DNA of 58,710 nt from a virus. Location of the stretch: positions 1 to 58,710 of IMG/VR virus record IMGVR_UViG_3300030118_002829; one strand, 5' to 3'. Below the pieces are notes generated by a model. That model did no database searches, was not told where the DNA came from, and was given only the letters and a program-made list of their open reading frames with translations. Shown piece after piece: positions 25,639 through 34,628 of the stretch. Numbering within the stretch: position 1 is the stretch's first letter; every line of letters starts with the position of its first letter. A program made the translations under genes and the position numbers.

Positions 25639-27621
25639 CTAGAACCTCACATTAGTAGACGAAGAAGTGGTTCTATTTATTTCGGTGCTAACCATTCTAC
25701 CTATCTTCTTTGCAATATCTCTTAATTCAGTATCAGATGCGCCTAACCTTCCATTGACATTAACGCTAATATTGTTAGTAACATGACCTCCCATCATTGT
25801 TTTTGTAGTATCATTTGAATGCACACTCGTTCCTTTTGGAAGATTAATTAGTTCGGGTCCTCTTTCACCAACCATTGTCATTCCTCCTTGAGCAATACCT
25901 CCTGTTTGCATTCCAAAGAAACCTTTTATTTTGCCACCTATACTCTTTAATCTCTTTGAAGGACTTAAGGCGTTTTTGAGTGATTGAATTTTATCACTGA
26001 AATATTCTTTGACTGTTCCCCAAAAATCTTTAATTTTGTTAAACATAGCAGTTACCGCCATTCCTAGGTAATCTGGTATTTTTTTAATAAAACCTAATAC
26101 AGTGTCTTTCCAAAAACTAGGGTCAGTAACTTTGTCTATGATAGCAAGATAAATTTCAAACATCATAGAAAAGTAAGCAACTATTAAATTAACCGCTAAT
26201 TTAACTGCACCTTTGAGAACACTAAAGATTATTTTACCTAAGCCTTTATACAATCCTAATATTCCCTTAAACAGTTTTTCAAATCTTTCTTTGAGGGTTC
26301 CTCCACCAAAGAATGCTTCAAAGATTAGAATAGCCCCGCCAAACATTTCTTTAATTCCTTCAAATACTCCACTTAGCGTTTCCATAATTACAGACAATAC
26401 TTCTGCTTTCTCAAATATCTTTTTAATAAAGACAAAGGCGAGTAATGCTCCTACTAGGAATAAGACAAAATACATTGAATAGAGCATAGCCATTTTTGCT
26501 ACTTTACCCACAATGGAGAAAATAGGACCTACTCCTTTCCATATTGTTGCAATAAAACCGCCATTATTTCTAATAGTCGTTCTTAAATTTTTTAATTTAT
26601 TCGATAGATTCCCAAGTGCTTTTTTAGGGTTTTTTACAAATCTAATCACTCCTCTTGCTACTGCAACAAAGGGTTTCAAAGGCATAGTAAAGAACTTAGT
26701 TGCTAATTTTACCATAGGAAATATAGGTTTAAATGTCTGAGATAATGATTTTCCTATATCTGATTTTGCACCGCCTAAGTCCCCTTTAATTAATTTAGCA
26801 AGTCCCGTTAGTGTTCCTCTTTCTTGTTCCTTTAACTTATCAGCCATGCCTCCGCCTACTGATTTAGAGAATTGTCCCATTCTTCCTCTAGCACTTCTTT
26901 CCTCTTTTGTAGCCCTATCTAAAACGCTTTTGTCTACCTTGCCTTTAGCCTCCATTTTTCTTAATTTACGAACTAAAGATATTGCTCTTTTTTGGTCTTT
27001 AGCCAATTTTTTGTATTTAGCCATATCAGCCTTATCTCTTATTTTCTTTTCTGCTGCTAATGATTTTTGTAATTCTTTACCTTCAACTACTAAATTTCCC
27101 TTTAGTTTTTTAAGAGTCATATCATAAGCATTACGAGTCCTTGCTAATGCTAATTCTCTTGCCTCGGCTTCCTTTTTAGCGGCTTCTACCGCAGTATCCT
27201 TTGCACTTGCAGTAGCGGCTTTTAAGGCATCAAAAGTAATCTTATATTCTAAGTTAGATTCTATTAGTTCCTTATGAGTTCCCGCCTGTTTTAATAGTTT
27301 TAATTGACTTTCTACTTCATCTATATTATTGGTCAATTCTCCCATTGCTTTTGCTTGTTCATTAGCGGCCTTTGTTGCTTCTTCAGTTTTAGAATAATAA
27401 AAGTCCATTGCCTGTCCTACTGACCTAAGATAGTTCTGTAATCTCCATAGAGAACTTCCCGATAATACACGACTAAACATAGTCCATGCTTTACTGTATT
27501 TTCCTACACCGTTTGAGGCTTCAGCAAAACTTCTACGAAGGCTTTTGTTCGTGGTATTAACTGCTTCTTGTGCCTTAGCCAAAGAATACATATCAACAGT
27601 TAATTCCTTTGTTTTACTCAT
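25639..27621 (-). CDS. Tape measure protein
   Basis: 660 residues. Long Lys/Ala/Glu-rich helical N-terminal region (about 1-260), central hydrophobic segments (for example MAMLYSMYFVLFLVGALLAF and LKGAVKLAVNLIVAYF), and a C-terminus with the signature GGIAQGGMTMVGERGPE, then INLPKGTSVHS and a polar tail. That GERGPE signature marks tape measure proteins. It sets tail length, roughly 0.1 micrometre at 0.15 nm per residue, and may enter the host membrane. It follows the tail chaperone genes by four bases, as in other tailed viruses. RBS AGAGGTAATCAA. Confidence 0.88.
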   Translation of the reverse strand: MSKTKELTVDMYSLAKAQEAVNTTNKSLRRSFAEASNGVGKYSKAWTMFSRVLSGSSLWRLQNYLRSVGQAMDFYYSKTEEATKAANEQAKAMGELTNNIDEVESQLKLLKQAGTHKELIESNLEYKITFDALKAATASAKDTAVEAAKKEAEARELALARTRNAYDMTLKKLKGNLVVEGKELQKSLAAEKKIRDKADMAKYKKLAKDQKRAISLVRKLRKMEAKGKVDKSVLDRATKEERSARGRMGQFSKSVGGGMADKLKEQERGTLTGLAKLIKGDLGGAKSDIGKSLSQTFKPIFPMVKLATKFFTMPLKPFVAVARGVIRFVKNPKKALGNLSNKLKNLRTTIRNNGGFIATIWKGVGPIFSIVGKVAKMAMLYSMYFVLFLVGALLAFVFIKKIFEKAEVLSVIMETLSGVFEGIKEMFGGAILIFEAFFGGGTLKERFEKLFKGILGLYKGLGKIIFSVLKGAVKLAVNLIVAYFSMMFEIYLAIIDKVTDPSFWKDTVLGFIKKIPDYLGMAVTAMFNKIKDFWGTVKEYFSDKIQSLKNALSPSKRLKSIGGKIKGFFGMQTGGIAQGGMTMVGERGPELINLPKGTSVHSNDTTKTMMGGHVTNNISVNVNGRLGASDTELRDIAKKIGRMVSTEINRTTSSSTNVRF

Positions 27622-27625
27622 TTGA

Positions 27626-28206
27626 TTACCTCTTAACCTTCTTCATTTCCTTGTCTAATTCTTCGGCCTTATACGCTTCCACTTCAGCATGAACCATTAA
27701 CATATCTCTAACCAGCGAGGCTGGCATTTGATATACATCTAATGGACTTATTGCTAATGCTTTTGAAAGGCTATAAACGGTAATTAGAGATACCATTCGG
27801 GGGTCTGATGACTTCCCTCTTACTGCATCTCTGATTCTGCGTTTTTTGTATCATCCCCTGTTAATTCTTGAAGGGGATTAGGTAGAATATCTTTTAACTG
27901 AGAACCAAGATAAGGACTTAATCTAATTAAGTCTACTTTACCCAAAGGAGGCTCAGTCTTTTCTACAAAGTTATCAATCATATAATGATACAGATTATTT
28001 AAATCAATATCCATATCACCTGTCTTTGGATTAACAGTCATAACAGAAGCCAATGCCGCTTCTACTTGTAACCATGTAGGTTCTTTAACCCATATCTTTA
28101 GGTATTCATTACTATTCTCAGCAATCTTGAGATAGTATTCTTTCGGTTCATTTGCTGCAAAGAGCAAACTCTTATCACTAACTATTTTCTTATTTTCTTC
28201 TAACAT
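27626..28206 (-). CDS. Tail assembly chaperone, long -1 frameshift product (GT-like)
   Basis: The short chaperone frame (28206 to 27820) meets a second open frame that has no good start of its own, runs in -1 and ends at TAA 27628-27626. They join at the slippery heptamer A-AAA-AAC (27847-27841). The product is about 193 residues: 122 codons of the short protein plus 71 from the -1 frame. The extension contains DPRMVSLITVYSLSKALAIS and a charged C-terminal helix. Lambda G/GT-type proteins coat the tape measure during tail assembly and are made in this way immediately upstream of the tape measure gene, exactly as here. Confidence 0.85.
27820..28206 (-). CDS. Tail assembly chaperone, short product (G-like)
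   Basis: 128 residues from ATG 28206 with an AAGGTGGATAAG ribosome-binding site; a TTG 24 bases upstream opens the same frame but has no good signal. The protein is helical and acidic: LFAANEPKEYYLKIAENSNEYLKIWVKEPTWLQVEAAL, then PTWLQVE-like and IDNFVEKTEPPLGKVDLIRLSP, the look of phage tail chaperones that scaffold the tape measure. The frame ends in TAA 18 codons after the slippery site, so most ribosomes make this short form. Confidence 0.78.
   Translation of the reverse strand: MLEENKKIVSDKSLLFAANEPKEYYLKIAENSNEYLKIWVKEPTWLQVEAALASVMTVNPKTGDMDIDLNNLYHYMIDNFVEKTEPPLGKVDLIRLSPYLGSQLKDILPNPLQELTGDDTKNAESEMQ
27841..27847 (-). other. -1 programmed ribosomal frameshift site A-AAA-AAC
   Basis: On the - strand the chaperone codons ACA AAA AAC contain the canonical X-XXY-YYZ heptamer AAAAAAC in the correct phase. 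After slipping back one base the ribosome reads CGC AGA ATC and continues for 71 codons to 27626. The zero-frame stop follows shortly. A G-rich then C-rich pair (AGAGGG ... GACCCCC) 20-45 bases downstream could form a stimulatory stem, but I could not test it. Confidence 0.85.
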
Positions 28207-28222
28207 CTTATCCACCTTTTTT

Positions 28223-28249
28223 ACCAACAAACATACAAACGGTGTTGGT
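28223..28249 (-). promoter_or_regulatory. Hairpin upstream of the tail chaperone start
   Basis: A perfect 7-bp stem (ACCAACA/TGTTGGT) with a 13-base loop lies in the 54-base gap before ATG 28206, immediately upstream of AAAAAAGGTGG. It is not followed by a T-run on the - strand, so a terminator is unlikely; it may tune translation or protect an mRNA end. Confidence 0.35.
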
Positions 28250-28260
28250 GGAATCTAATA

Positions 28261-28500
28261 TCATTCGGAAGTTTCTGAACTTTCTTCTTCCTCCAATGTT
28301 TCTTGGGCTTCAACTTCAGCCTTTCTTTGTTCTTTAGCGGCTTGTCTTTCGGCTTCTTCAGCCTTAGCCTTTTCTTCTGCCGCTTTAGCCTTGGCTTTAG
28401 CCGCTTTTTCTTGAGCCTTTTTCTCGGCTCTTGTTCTCTTAGCCTGTTCTTCTTCGGCTATTCTTTGAGCGTATAGTCTTCTTTTCTCATACTTATCCAT
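28261..28500 (-). CDS. Small coiled-coil Lys/Glu/Ala protein
   Basis: 79 residues from ATG 28500 with GGGTGATTAGA as ribosome-binding site; the GTG at 28509 is part of that signal. Composition is almost entirely Ala, Glu, Lys, Arg and Gln (AEKKAQEKAAKAKAKAAEE), predicting one long helix, and it ends in an acidic Ser/Glu tail. Located between tail tube and tail chaperones; a minor tail or assembly factor is possible. Low complexity prevents family assignment. Confidence 0.55.
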   Translation of the reverse strand: MDKYEKRRLYAQRIAEEEQAKRTRAEKKAQEKAAKAKAKAAEEKAKAEEAERQAAKEQRKAEVEAQETLEEEESSETSE

Positions 28501-28505
28501 TCTAA

Positions 28506-30137
28506 TCACCCTTGTAGAACCCAGTGTGTTTTGACTTCACACTTACTCATTGTTCTTGGCATAACAGTCCCTTCAATTGTAATTGGTCCTTTATCATCGG
28601 GAACAGTAAGAGTAGCCGCACTTAGGAAATAGTCTTGGAAGTTTAGTAAGATTTGCTCTCCACTGTCTTTATCGAATTGTAGAACAATCTCATTTGTTGA
28701 ACCCAAATCTTCAGCATTATTCAACAATTCTTGGAATAACTTATCGTCAGTAACTAGAGCAGTAAAGGCGATTTCATATGTCCTTTGAGCAGGAATAGCA
28801 TTCTTGATTGCTTTGCTAGAAATACCAACATATCTCTTATCTTGTAGATTATTATTAATCGTTAAGGTTAGATTGGTAATCTTTAGGAAAGTTTGACCAA
28901 AGCAACTAAACAATCCACTAGAGAAAAAGAATGGTTCTAATCCACCATTTGCTCCTGTTCCTGATGGATAATTAAGTAGAGTTGTATCTACCCCTACATT
29001 GTTTCTAGGAGTGTAGACTTCAGTAGTGGTTAAATCATTGACATAATCAACTGTTCTAGTGTTAAGGTCTAATGTCATCTTAACTTCTTCATTCTCATTA
29101 GCAGTTAGAGTAAAGGTGTTTACTCGATTGCCTCTAGCAATTCTAACAAGAGTTTCTGTTTCAGTAGCAGTTCCTTGAGTAGCAGTTACATTTGATGTTT
29201 TAGCGATACTGTGTTCTAAAGTAAAAGAGGGTAAGTCGGTCCCGTTAGCCTCTGAAAATTCATAGGTAATTGGGTTTTGAATTACACCTGCCGCAGTAAA
29301 AGTAGGAACAGTCAATTTATTCAGATTTGCAGGAGTATCTACACTAATAACAACTGGGGGCATTAATTGAGTATCTTCTCTAGTCCTGTAAAAGATTGGT
29401 CCTTGGTCAAGATGAGCAGTTTCAAACGAACCATCGTGAGCAGTTGAAGCAGTATCTCCTGTATCAATGTAAATTTGTTGATTAGTTGCTGCTTGCGCTA
29501 AGAAATTAGATTGAGGAACGGTAGAACCCGAAGCAGAAGTGTATTTTGCACCAGTGCATTTACCTAATGCGTAATACAACCATGTTCCTTGATTAGCAAC
29601 CAATCCAATGTTACCTCCACTTGCAGTTTCAATTCCTTTGTATTGATAACTAAAGTTTCTACTTCCGCCAAGTGCAAGATTCATTTGCTTCATCTCTACT
29701 TCCGTATTAGGGAAAGTAGCAGTTTCTACAAGACCCATCCAGTTATCAGCGTTTAACTTCAAAGAGTTTGCACCTATTCTCGGAGCAGGACAAGGAGTTC
29801 CATAAGGGTGTATATGAAAAAAGTCAAGGTCAGAAGAATCAAATGTTCCGCTAGATGCTGATAGAGCAGGTGGTGGTGAAACTGTAAAAGTAGTAGTAGT
29901 GTTAGAGGTGATAGTGTGTAAGGAAGAACTATTACTATCAGAAGCATCAAAGATTTCTACTGTGCATCCTTTATACAAATTAGGAACCAATTCCATTGTT
30001 GTAAAAGGAGACAACGGAGCAATTATACCCGTTGCTTCTGTTGATGCGCTTTCGTCTATAAATCCACTTAGCAATAGTTCTGGAACAAATGCTAAGTTTG
30101 CTTGGCTTCCTACAAATATGTCTTCATTTACTGTCAT
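28506..30137 (-). CDS. Major tail (tube) protein
   Basis: 543 residues. The order portal-capsid-connector-terminator-tail tube-chaperone-tape measure puts this gene at the tube position. The sequence is beta-rich: NWMGLVETATFPNTEVEMKQ, GGSRNFSYQYKG, and a C-terminal VTDDKLFQELLNNAEDLGSTN, ILLNFQDYFLSAATLTVPDD, ITIEGTVMPRTM, a strand pattern seen in siphovirus tube proteins. It is longer than minimal tube proteins, with inserts that may project from the tail surface. Stop overlaps the next gene's GTG. Confidence 0.7.
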   Translation of the reverse strand: MTVNEDIFVGSQANLAFVPELLLSGFIDESASTEATGIIAPLSPFTTMELVPNLYKGCTVEIFDASDSNSSSLHTITSNTTTTFTVSPPPALSASSGTFDSSDLDFFHIHPYGTPCPAPRIGANSLKLNADNWMGLVETATFPNTEVEMKQMNLALGGSRNFSYQYKGIETASGGNIGLVANQGTWLYYALGKCTGAKYTSASGSTVPQSNFLAQAATNQQIYIDTGDTASTAHDGSFETAHLDQGPIFYRTREDTQLMPPVVISVDTPANLNKLTVPTFTAAGVIQNPITYEFSEANGTDLPSFTLEHSIAKTSNVTATQGTATETETLVRIARGNRVNTFTLTANENEEVKMTLDLNTRTVDYVNDLTTTEVYTPRNNVGVDTTLLNYPSGTGANGGLEPFFFSSGLFSCFGQTFLKITNLTLTINNNLQDKRYVGISSKAIKNAIPAQRTYEIAFTALVTDDKLFQELLNNAEDLGSTNEIVLQFDKDSGEQILLNFQDYFLSAATLTVPDDKGPITIEGTVMPRTMSKCEVKTHWVLQG

Positions 30138-30166
30138 TTTTCTTTCACCTTTACCTACTTACTTAC

Positions 30167-30754
30167 TTATATGGCTACTGCGAATTTTTTCATTGTTACA
30201 TTTACTTTATACCCAAATAATCTCTTTGCTTTGTTATTGGATTCTGTTCTTCCTCCTAGTATAATATGATTCATTTTTAGTGAGTCTCCGTTAATTGTAA
30301 CTGTTGCTCCTTTCCTCTTTGATTCTAAGGTGTGCCTAAGCGACTTATAAAGTGATTCCAACCTATCATGTGCAAAGATATTATCTGCCGCCCTAGTGTC
30401 TCCTCCGCTAACAGTCCGTATATGACAAGTTATATTATATATTTCATTACGAACATCCCAAGAAATAGTAGGATATTCTATATCTTGTCCGTCTTCAAAT
30501 ACCACGATAAGGTCTGAAGAAGTAGCACCACCTATTGCGGGACTAGTTTGATTCAATAAACTGTATTGTCGAGCCTGTCCTCTACTTACTTTACCCGATG
30601 TTCCATCGGTTGAACCGCCCGAAGATAAATTACGAATATCTAGAATTGTAGGTTTAACTCTATGACTACTGGATATACCTAGTGTATTCTGCATAACAGA
30701 AGCCGAAGGCCAATTGTCTCTTAGCAGTTGAACTAGGTATGTTACTTCGTCCAT
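30167..30754 (-). CDS. Putative tail terminator/completion protein
   Basis: 195 residues. The N-terminus (VTYLVQLLRDNWP) and the middle (ISWDVRNEIYNITCHIRT, then FAHDRLESLYKSLRHTLESKR) resemble the small alpha/beta tail-terminator fold in which a helix after a strand pair packs on the tube end. It lies between connector and tube genes, the expected site. No diagnostic residue is available, so the call is positional. Confidence 0.5.
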   Translation of the reverse strand: MDEVTYLVQLLRDNWPSASVMQNTLGISSSHRVKPTILDIRNLSSGGSTDGTSGKVSRGQARQYSLLNQTSPAIGGATSSDLIVVFEDGQDIEYPTISWDVRNEIYNITCHIRTVSGGDTRAADNIFAHDRLESLYKSLRHTLESKRKGATVTINGDSLKMNHIILGGRTESNNKAKRLFGYKVNVTMKKFAVAI

Positions 30755-30942
30755 TACAAGCCACTATCCTTAACTGCTTTTTCTAATCTTACAGATATTT
30801 CCTTTTCTATCGCTTCCGCCATATACTTTTCAATTTCTGCATCCGAATAAATATAATCTCCTAAGCCGCTTTCCTCAAACAATTTATTCCTTTCTTCATA
30901 CATTCTCTGTATTTGTTTAACCAATTTCATTACATCACTCAA
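30754..30942 (-). CDS. 62-residue helical hypothetical protein
   Basis: MSDVMKLVKQIQRMYEERNK...: highly charged and helical (DAEIEKYMAEAIEKEISVRLEKA), no Cys, no membrane segment. It overlaps the connector stop by eight bases and touches the terminator start, so it belongs to the head-tail joining cluster. Function unknown; might correspond to a short neck protein. Confidence 0.5.
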   Translation of the reverse strand: MSDVMKLVKQIQRMYEERNKLFEESGLGDYIYSDAEIEKYMAEAIEKEISVRLEKAVKDSGL

Positions 30943-32053
30943 TTAAGAACACCCCTTCTTTCTTTCCATCCACCATTGCCATTGCTTCTTTTCTCAGAAT
31001 ATCGTATTTCTCTTTTACAGATATTTGATTATCTGATTCTGTAATAAGAACAGTAGCATCATCAGAACGAAGAATTTCACATGCTACAAGTTTAGTAGCG
31101 GCATCGGTTATTTGAGCAGGAACAGTTCCACTACCCGCATAATAAGTGGCTCTTACAGAATTAAGATGAATATATGGGAATTTGTCTCTAAAGAAAATTC
31201 TACCTTCTCTATTTATTTTCCACCAATCATCCATTCTACCTGTGTCTTGTTTATCGGTAAATCCACTAACACTTATCCCGTGTTCATTTGTGGTAGCAGA
31301 ATTACCATTCAAGTAAATAGCACATTCAGCCCCATCATCACTAGGAAGTAGAGAAGAAATGAGAACCTTACTAGAGTCCTCTGAATCTAGACAAGCATAA
31401 AAGAAATCAGAAACTTGTTTTGCTCCCGTAGAATCTGTTTGCCCTTTTGCTTGAGTAGCACCTGTTAATGCCGCAGTTTTAGAAGGATATTTTTCATTGA
31501 TTAATGAAACAAGTTCCTCCGCAGCCGTTTTGTTCCCATAGGTAGTATCGAATCTCGAATTGGTAGTGCCAGCAAGTAAATTGAATACTAAACCATTATT
31601 CGGTAAACGAAGATTAATTGTAGTTGTTCCACTAATCATTGATGTATAATCATTCATCGTTACTGAGGCTTCAGCACCACAAATGTTAGTCCATTTGTTA
31701 CCCTCCCAAATATCTAAACGAATCATCTTTGAGATACTATGCCTGTCTAATTGAACAAATCCAATATAGTCACGGTATCTTCCAATAGCATAATGACCTA
31801 CGCCAAAAGTAAAATTATGATATTCCTTTTCATAAAGTAATCTTCTCCAAGATGTTTTGGTTTTACTATCAATAAAATCTTCTATTCTTTTGATAAATTC
31901 CCCTACCTCAGAATGCATGGGTGTAGTGCTGGCTGAAAATGGGGGAATCTGTAATAGTTCTGCTACCTTATCAGCAGTGGTATAATATCCTCTACCTACC
32001 GAATAATCGGGATTAATAGTAGTGGTATCAGAAGGCGATTTATACTGAGACAT
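30935..32053 (-). CDS. Head-tail connector/adaptor protein
   Basis: 372 residues from the ATG at 32053, which sits seven bases after GGAGG; an ATG at 32059 overlaps the upstream stop. The N-terminal part (DKVAELLQIPPFSASTTP, then GEFIKRIEDFIDSKTKTSWR) resembles the helical connector family (HK97 gp6-like), with a long beta-rich extension. It would form the ring beneath the portal. Larger than typical 100-residue gp6 proteins, so the extension may serve as a neck decoration. Confidence 0.55.
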   Translation of the reverse strand: MSQYKSPSDTTTINPDYSVGRGYYTTADKVAELLQIPPFSASTTPMHSEVGEFIKRIEDFIDSKTKTSWRRLLYEKEYHNFTFGVGHYAIGRYRDYIGFVQLDRHSISKMIRLDIWEGNKWTNICGAEASVTMNDYTSMISGTTTINLRLPNNGLVFNLLAGTTNSRFDTTYGNKTAAEELVSLINEKYPSKTAALTGATQAKGQTDSTGAKQVSDFFYACLDSEDSSKVLISSLLPSDDGAECAIYLNGNSATTNEHGISVSGFTDKQDTGRMDDWWKINREGRIFFRDKFPYIHLNSVRATYYAGSGTVPAQITDAATKLVACEILRSDDATVLITESDNQISVKEKYDILRKEAMAMVDGKKEGVFLIE

Positions 32054-32055
32054 AA

Positions 32056-33312
32056 TCATGCCTCCGTAGCAGTTGGAATGTTTGAAATAGCATCTTCTAG
32101 TTTTTCTAATCTAGCCTTTATTAGATTAAGATAATACTTACGGGCCATATTGATTTTTTCTCCTCTAAATTCTCCTGCTCTACCCGCAGTCATTCCACCA
32201 CGACCCAAACCACGAATCCTTTCAGTTTGGCCACCAGTAGCAGACATTGTAGTTTTAGGTTTTAGAGTAGCCGTAGCAGTGGTTCTAAATCTCGTTTTAA
32301 TTTCAACTAGATTATCTAACTCATCTCCTTCAAATTTAGGAACTTTTTCATCGTCTTCATCCAACAAAAACTCTCCATAATTAGGATTAACCTGTTTTTC
32401 TCCATCCACCATTATTTCCCTTCTATTGTCTCTTTCATACAATTTGTTTTCGGGGATTTGTCTAAGACGAATAGTAAGTTCCATAGTAAAATCATAAAGA
32501 GTGTTACTGTCTAGCAATTTGTTAGGCATATTGCTTAATATAATTCTTTCAAAATCATTTCGATTATCAAAAAGACCGTCAATCAATGCTTTTTCAAAAT
32601 CCGTAGTATCTCCCTCTTTAGGTCTTAATGCTAAAACTCCTTTTAATTCATCAGAAATTGATATTATACTAGATTTACTTTCCATTGGGTCCCTATCATC
32701 TTCGGGTTTATGTAAAGCGACTTCTATTCCTAACGATTCATACCATCCTATTTTTCCATTTCTTTCTTCGGGAGTTTCTGATGGCATATCAAATTTAAGA
32801 ATTATTTTATCTTCGGGACTATCATCATCGAATCTAATAAAATCCGCTAAATCTTCTTTACTATTTATTGAATCTCTAAGTCTTTTTTCTAAATCGCTAA
32901 CAGTATAATTCTTTTCTAATGCTCCTTTTGTTTCAAAGGGAGTAATTAACTGCTCTGTTCTAGGAGTATTCCTTACATCTTTTATTTTGTAGTCATCGGG
33001 AAATTCATTTAGATTAATAGCCTTTAGATTACCTAAAGGAATATCTTTCACTAATTCTTTGAATGAAGCACTTTTGATTTTATCAAGTGTTTGCTTACTT
33101 TTAGTTTTTAGATATTCTTCTGTCTCTTTAGTATAAGTTTGACCTCTTTCTTCTAGTAACTCATCCTGTTCATCTAGAATCTCATCTTCTAATTCATCAA
33201 GATTATTTTTTCTATCGGCATCATATGGTATAAGCAGATAATCCTTAAAGGATTGATAGAATCTATTATCTTTGACCTCTTGGAGAGTGCCATCATACCA
33301 TACTAGTCTCAT
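32056..33312 (-). CDS. Acidic hypothetical virion-cluster protein
   Basis: 418 residues, unusually acidic and Asp/Glu-rich over most of its length (DELEDEILDEQDELLEE; DDRDPMESKSSI), with a basic Gly/Arg/Thr-rich C-terminal 90 residues (RTTATATLKPKTTMSATG; RIRGLGRGGMTAGRAG). Acidic body with basic tail suggests binding to DNA or to a partner protein. Located between the 227-residue protein and the connector. I do not recognise the family. Confidence 0.5.
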   Translation of the reverse strand: MRLVWYDGTLQEVKDNRFYQSFKDYLLIPYDADRKNNLDELEDEILDEQDELLEERGQTYTKETEEYLKTKSKQTLDKIKSASFKELVKDIPLGNLKAINLNEFPDDYKIKDVRNTPRTEQLITPFETKGALEKNYTVSDLEKRLRDSINSKEDLADFIRFDDDSPEDKIILKFDMPSETPEERNGKIGWYESLGIEVALHKPEDDRDPMESKSSIISISDELKGVLALRPKEGDTTDFEKALIDGLFDNRNDFERIILSNMPNKLLDSNTLYDFTMELTIRLRQIPENKLYERDNRREIMVDGEKQVNPNYGEFLLDEDDEKVPKFEGDELDNLVEIKTRFRTTATATLKPKTTMSATGGQTERIRGLGRGGMTAGRAGEFRGEKINMARKYYLNLIKARLEKLEDAISNIPTATEA

Positions 33313-33317
33313 TTAAA

Positions 33318-34001
33318 TCACGCAAGCCACTTAGCCCAAGCCGCACCTTTCTGAACTAATTTACTTAATCCTAATCCACTGTTAGGAGGAGTATAGGTCG
33401 CTTGACCAGTAGCGGGGTCAATCCAGTATGGGTTATTGTAATTATCATAACCACTTGGAGGAACAGGATAACCACTTTGGTTAGTCATAGCCCCTTGTCC
33501 CATAGCCATGTTTTGATTCATACCACCTGTTATTGGCGCACCTTGGATATTAGCAGGAACATTATTTTGCATTTGAGGTTGTCCTCCTGCTTGACCATCT
33601 CCAAATCCTTGAGCCTCCAAGTATTGATTCTTTGCCATTTGTCTTTGATATACGACTTCTTGATTGATTGACGATGCTAATATTTGTTGAATATCCAATT
33701 GAATATTTTCTTCTGTAATTCTCTCATACTCAGCAAGGCATCCCTTTTCTAGAGTAATATCTCCTTGAGTTGCTTCTAATTTAAAATGTAATTTAGTTAG
33801 CATTCTACTCATTACTCTTTCAATAACATCTTCCAATAATTTCTCATAAGAAGTAAAGAATGCTTCGCCATGATACAATAAAAATTCTTCAACATGGTTA
33901 TCTTGTAGAGTCAAAAGATTGTTCATAGCCTTGAAATTTTTATCGCTATTTTGATTCATTTGGCTTGCCAAAGCACTATTACTTGTCCCTAGTAATCCCA
34001 T
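33318..34001 (-). CDS. Hypothetical protein with helical N-domain and Gln/Gly/Pro-rich tail
   Basis: 227 residues. Residues 1-125 are helical with a long amphipathic region (LLEDVIERVMSRMLTKLHFKLEA). Residues 130-205 are Gln/Asn/Gly/Pro-rich and disordered (GQPQMQNNVPANIQG; MNQNMAMGQGAM). The last 15 residues return to a short helix (LSKLVQKGAAWAKWLA) that could dock to a partner. No family recognised; the stop is followed five bases later by the next gene. Confidence 0.5.
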   Translation of the reverse strand: MGLLGTSNSALASQMNQNSDKNFKAMNNLLTLQDNHVEEFLLYHGEAFFTSYEKLLEDVIERVMSRMLTKLHFKLEATQGDITLEKGCLAEYERITEENIQLDIQQILASSINQEVVYQRQMAKNQYLEAQGFGDGQAGGQPQMQNNVPANIQGAPITGGMNQNMAMGQGAMTNQSGYPVPPSGYDNYNNPYWIDPATGQATYTPPNSGLGLSKLVQKGAAWAKWLA

Positions 34002-34624
34002 TATTCATCACCTATTAGTTCATCAATTTGTCCTATTTTACCTTTCAAATCCATTAGTAGTATCATCAGTTTTTCTTCTGCCGTTGTAGTATCCGCCTTC
34101 GGGGGTTGTATTTCCCATCCCTTAGAGGTTAATGAAATTATATCCTTCTCAGTTAAACTAGTTATTGGTCCCCTACTTATTACATTCGGTATTCTAGCCT
34201 TTGGGATATACTTTTTGAACTCTAATCCATGCTTTTCAGCAATCAATTGTTGCTCTAACATTTCCATTTGTTTAAACATAGAAGAATGTTTAGGACAGTA
34301 AGTTCCTCTTAACGGTCTACCTTTATGCACATAAGATAATGGAATAGGTGGTCTAAGAGTATCACCTGCTTCCCAAATGTGATGAACTCCACAAACTACA
34401 CATCTATCTTTAATGTTAAACTTGTAACCGTATTTTAATCCCAAAAGGCTTTTCTTTTCGGGCAATAATACCTTTGTTATCTCTTTCATTTGTTTCTTAG
34501 TATCAAGAGATTTGTATTCAAAATTAATTATAGGACCTGCGGCTCTCGCAGTGTTTTTTATTCTTAATGGGTTAATCATTGTATTATCATTACCAATTAT
34601 GTTTGGTGTATATATTGCGCTCAT
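34001..34624 (-). CDS. Hypothetical zinc-binding protein
   Basis: 207 residues with a single probable zinc site: DRCVVCGVHH (C75, C78) and TYCPKH (C110, H113) about 35 residues apart. The C-terminal third is helical and ends in an acidic segment. A clear RBS (GGAGTATTGATAAA) precedes the ATG and overlaps the GTPase stop, so translation is coupled to the GTPase gene. A structural zinc finger in a neck or head protein is possible; no enzyme motif is visible. Confidence 0.55.
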   Translation of the reverse strand: MSAIYTPNIIGNDNTMINPLRIKNTARAAGPIINFEYKSLDTKKQMKEITKVLLPEKKSLLGLKYGYKFNIKDRCVVCGVHHIWEAGDTLRPPIPLSYVHKGRPLRGTYCPKHSSMFKQMEMLEQQLIAEKHGLEFKKYIPKARIPNVISRGPITSLTEKDIISLTSKGWEIQPPKADTTTAEEKLMILLMDLKGKIGQIDELIGDE

Positions 34625-34628
34625 TTTA

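Noticed and set aside
34001-34624. HNH endonuclease
   Set aside because: It has CxxC and CxxH pairs, but the central Asp-His and Asn-His positions of HNH enzymes are missing; treated as a structural zinc site.
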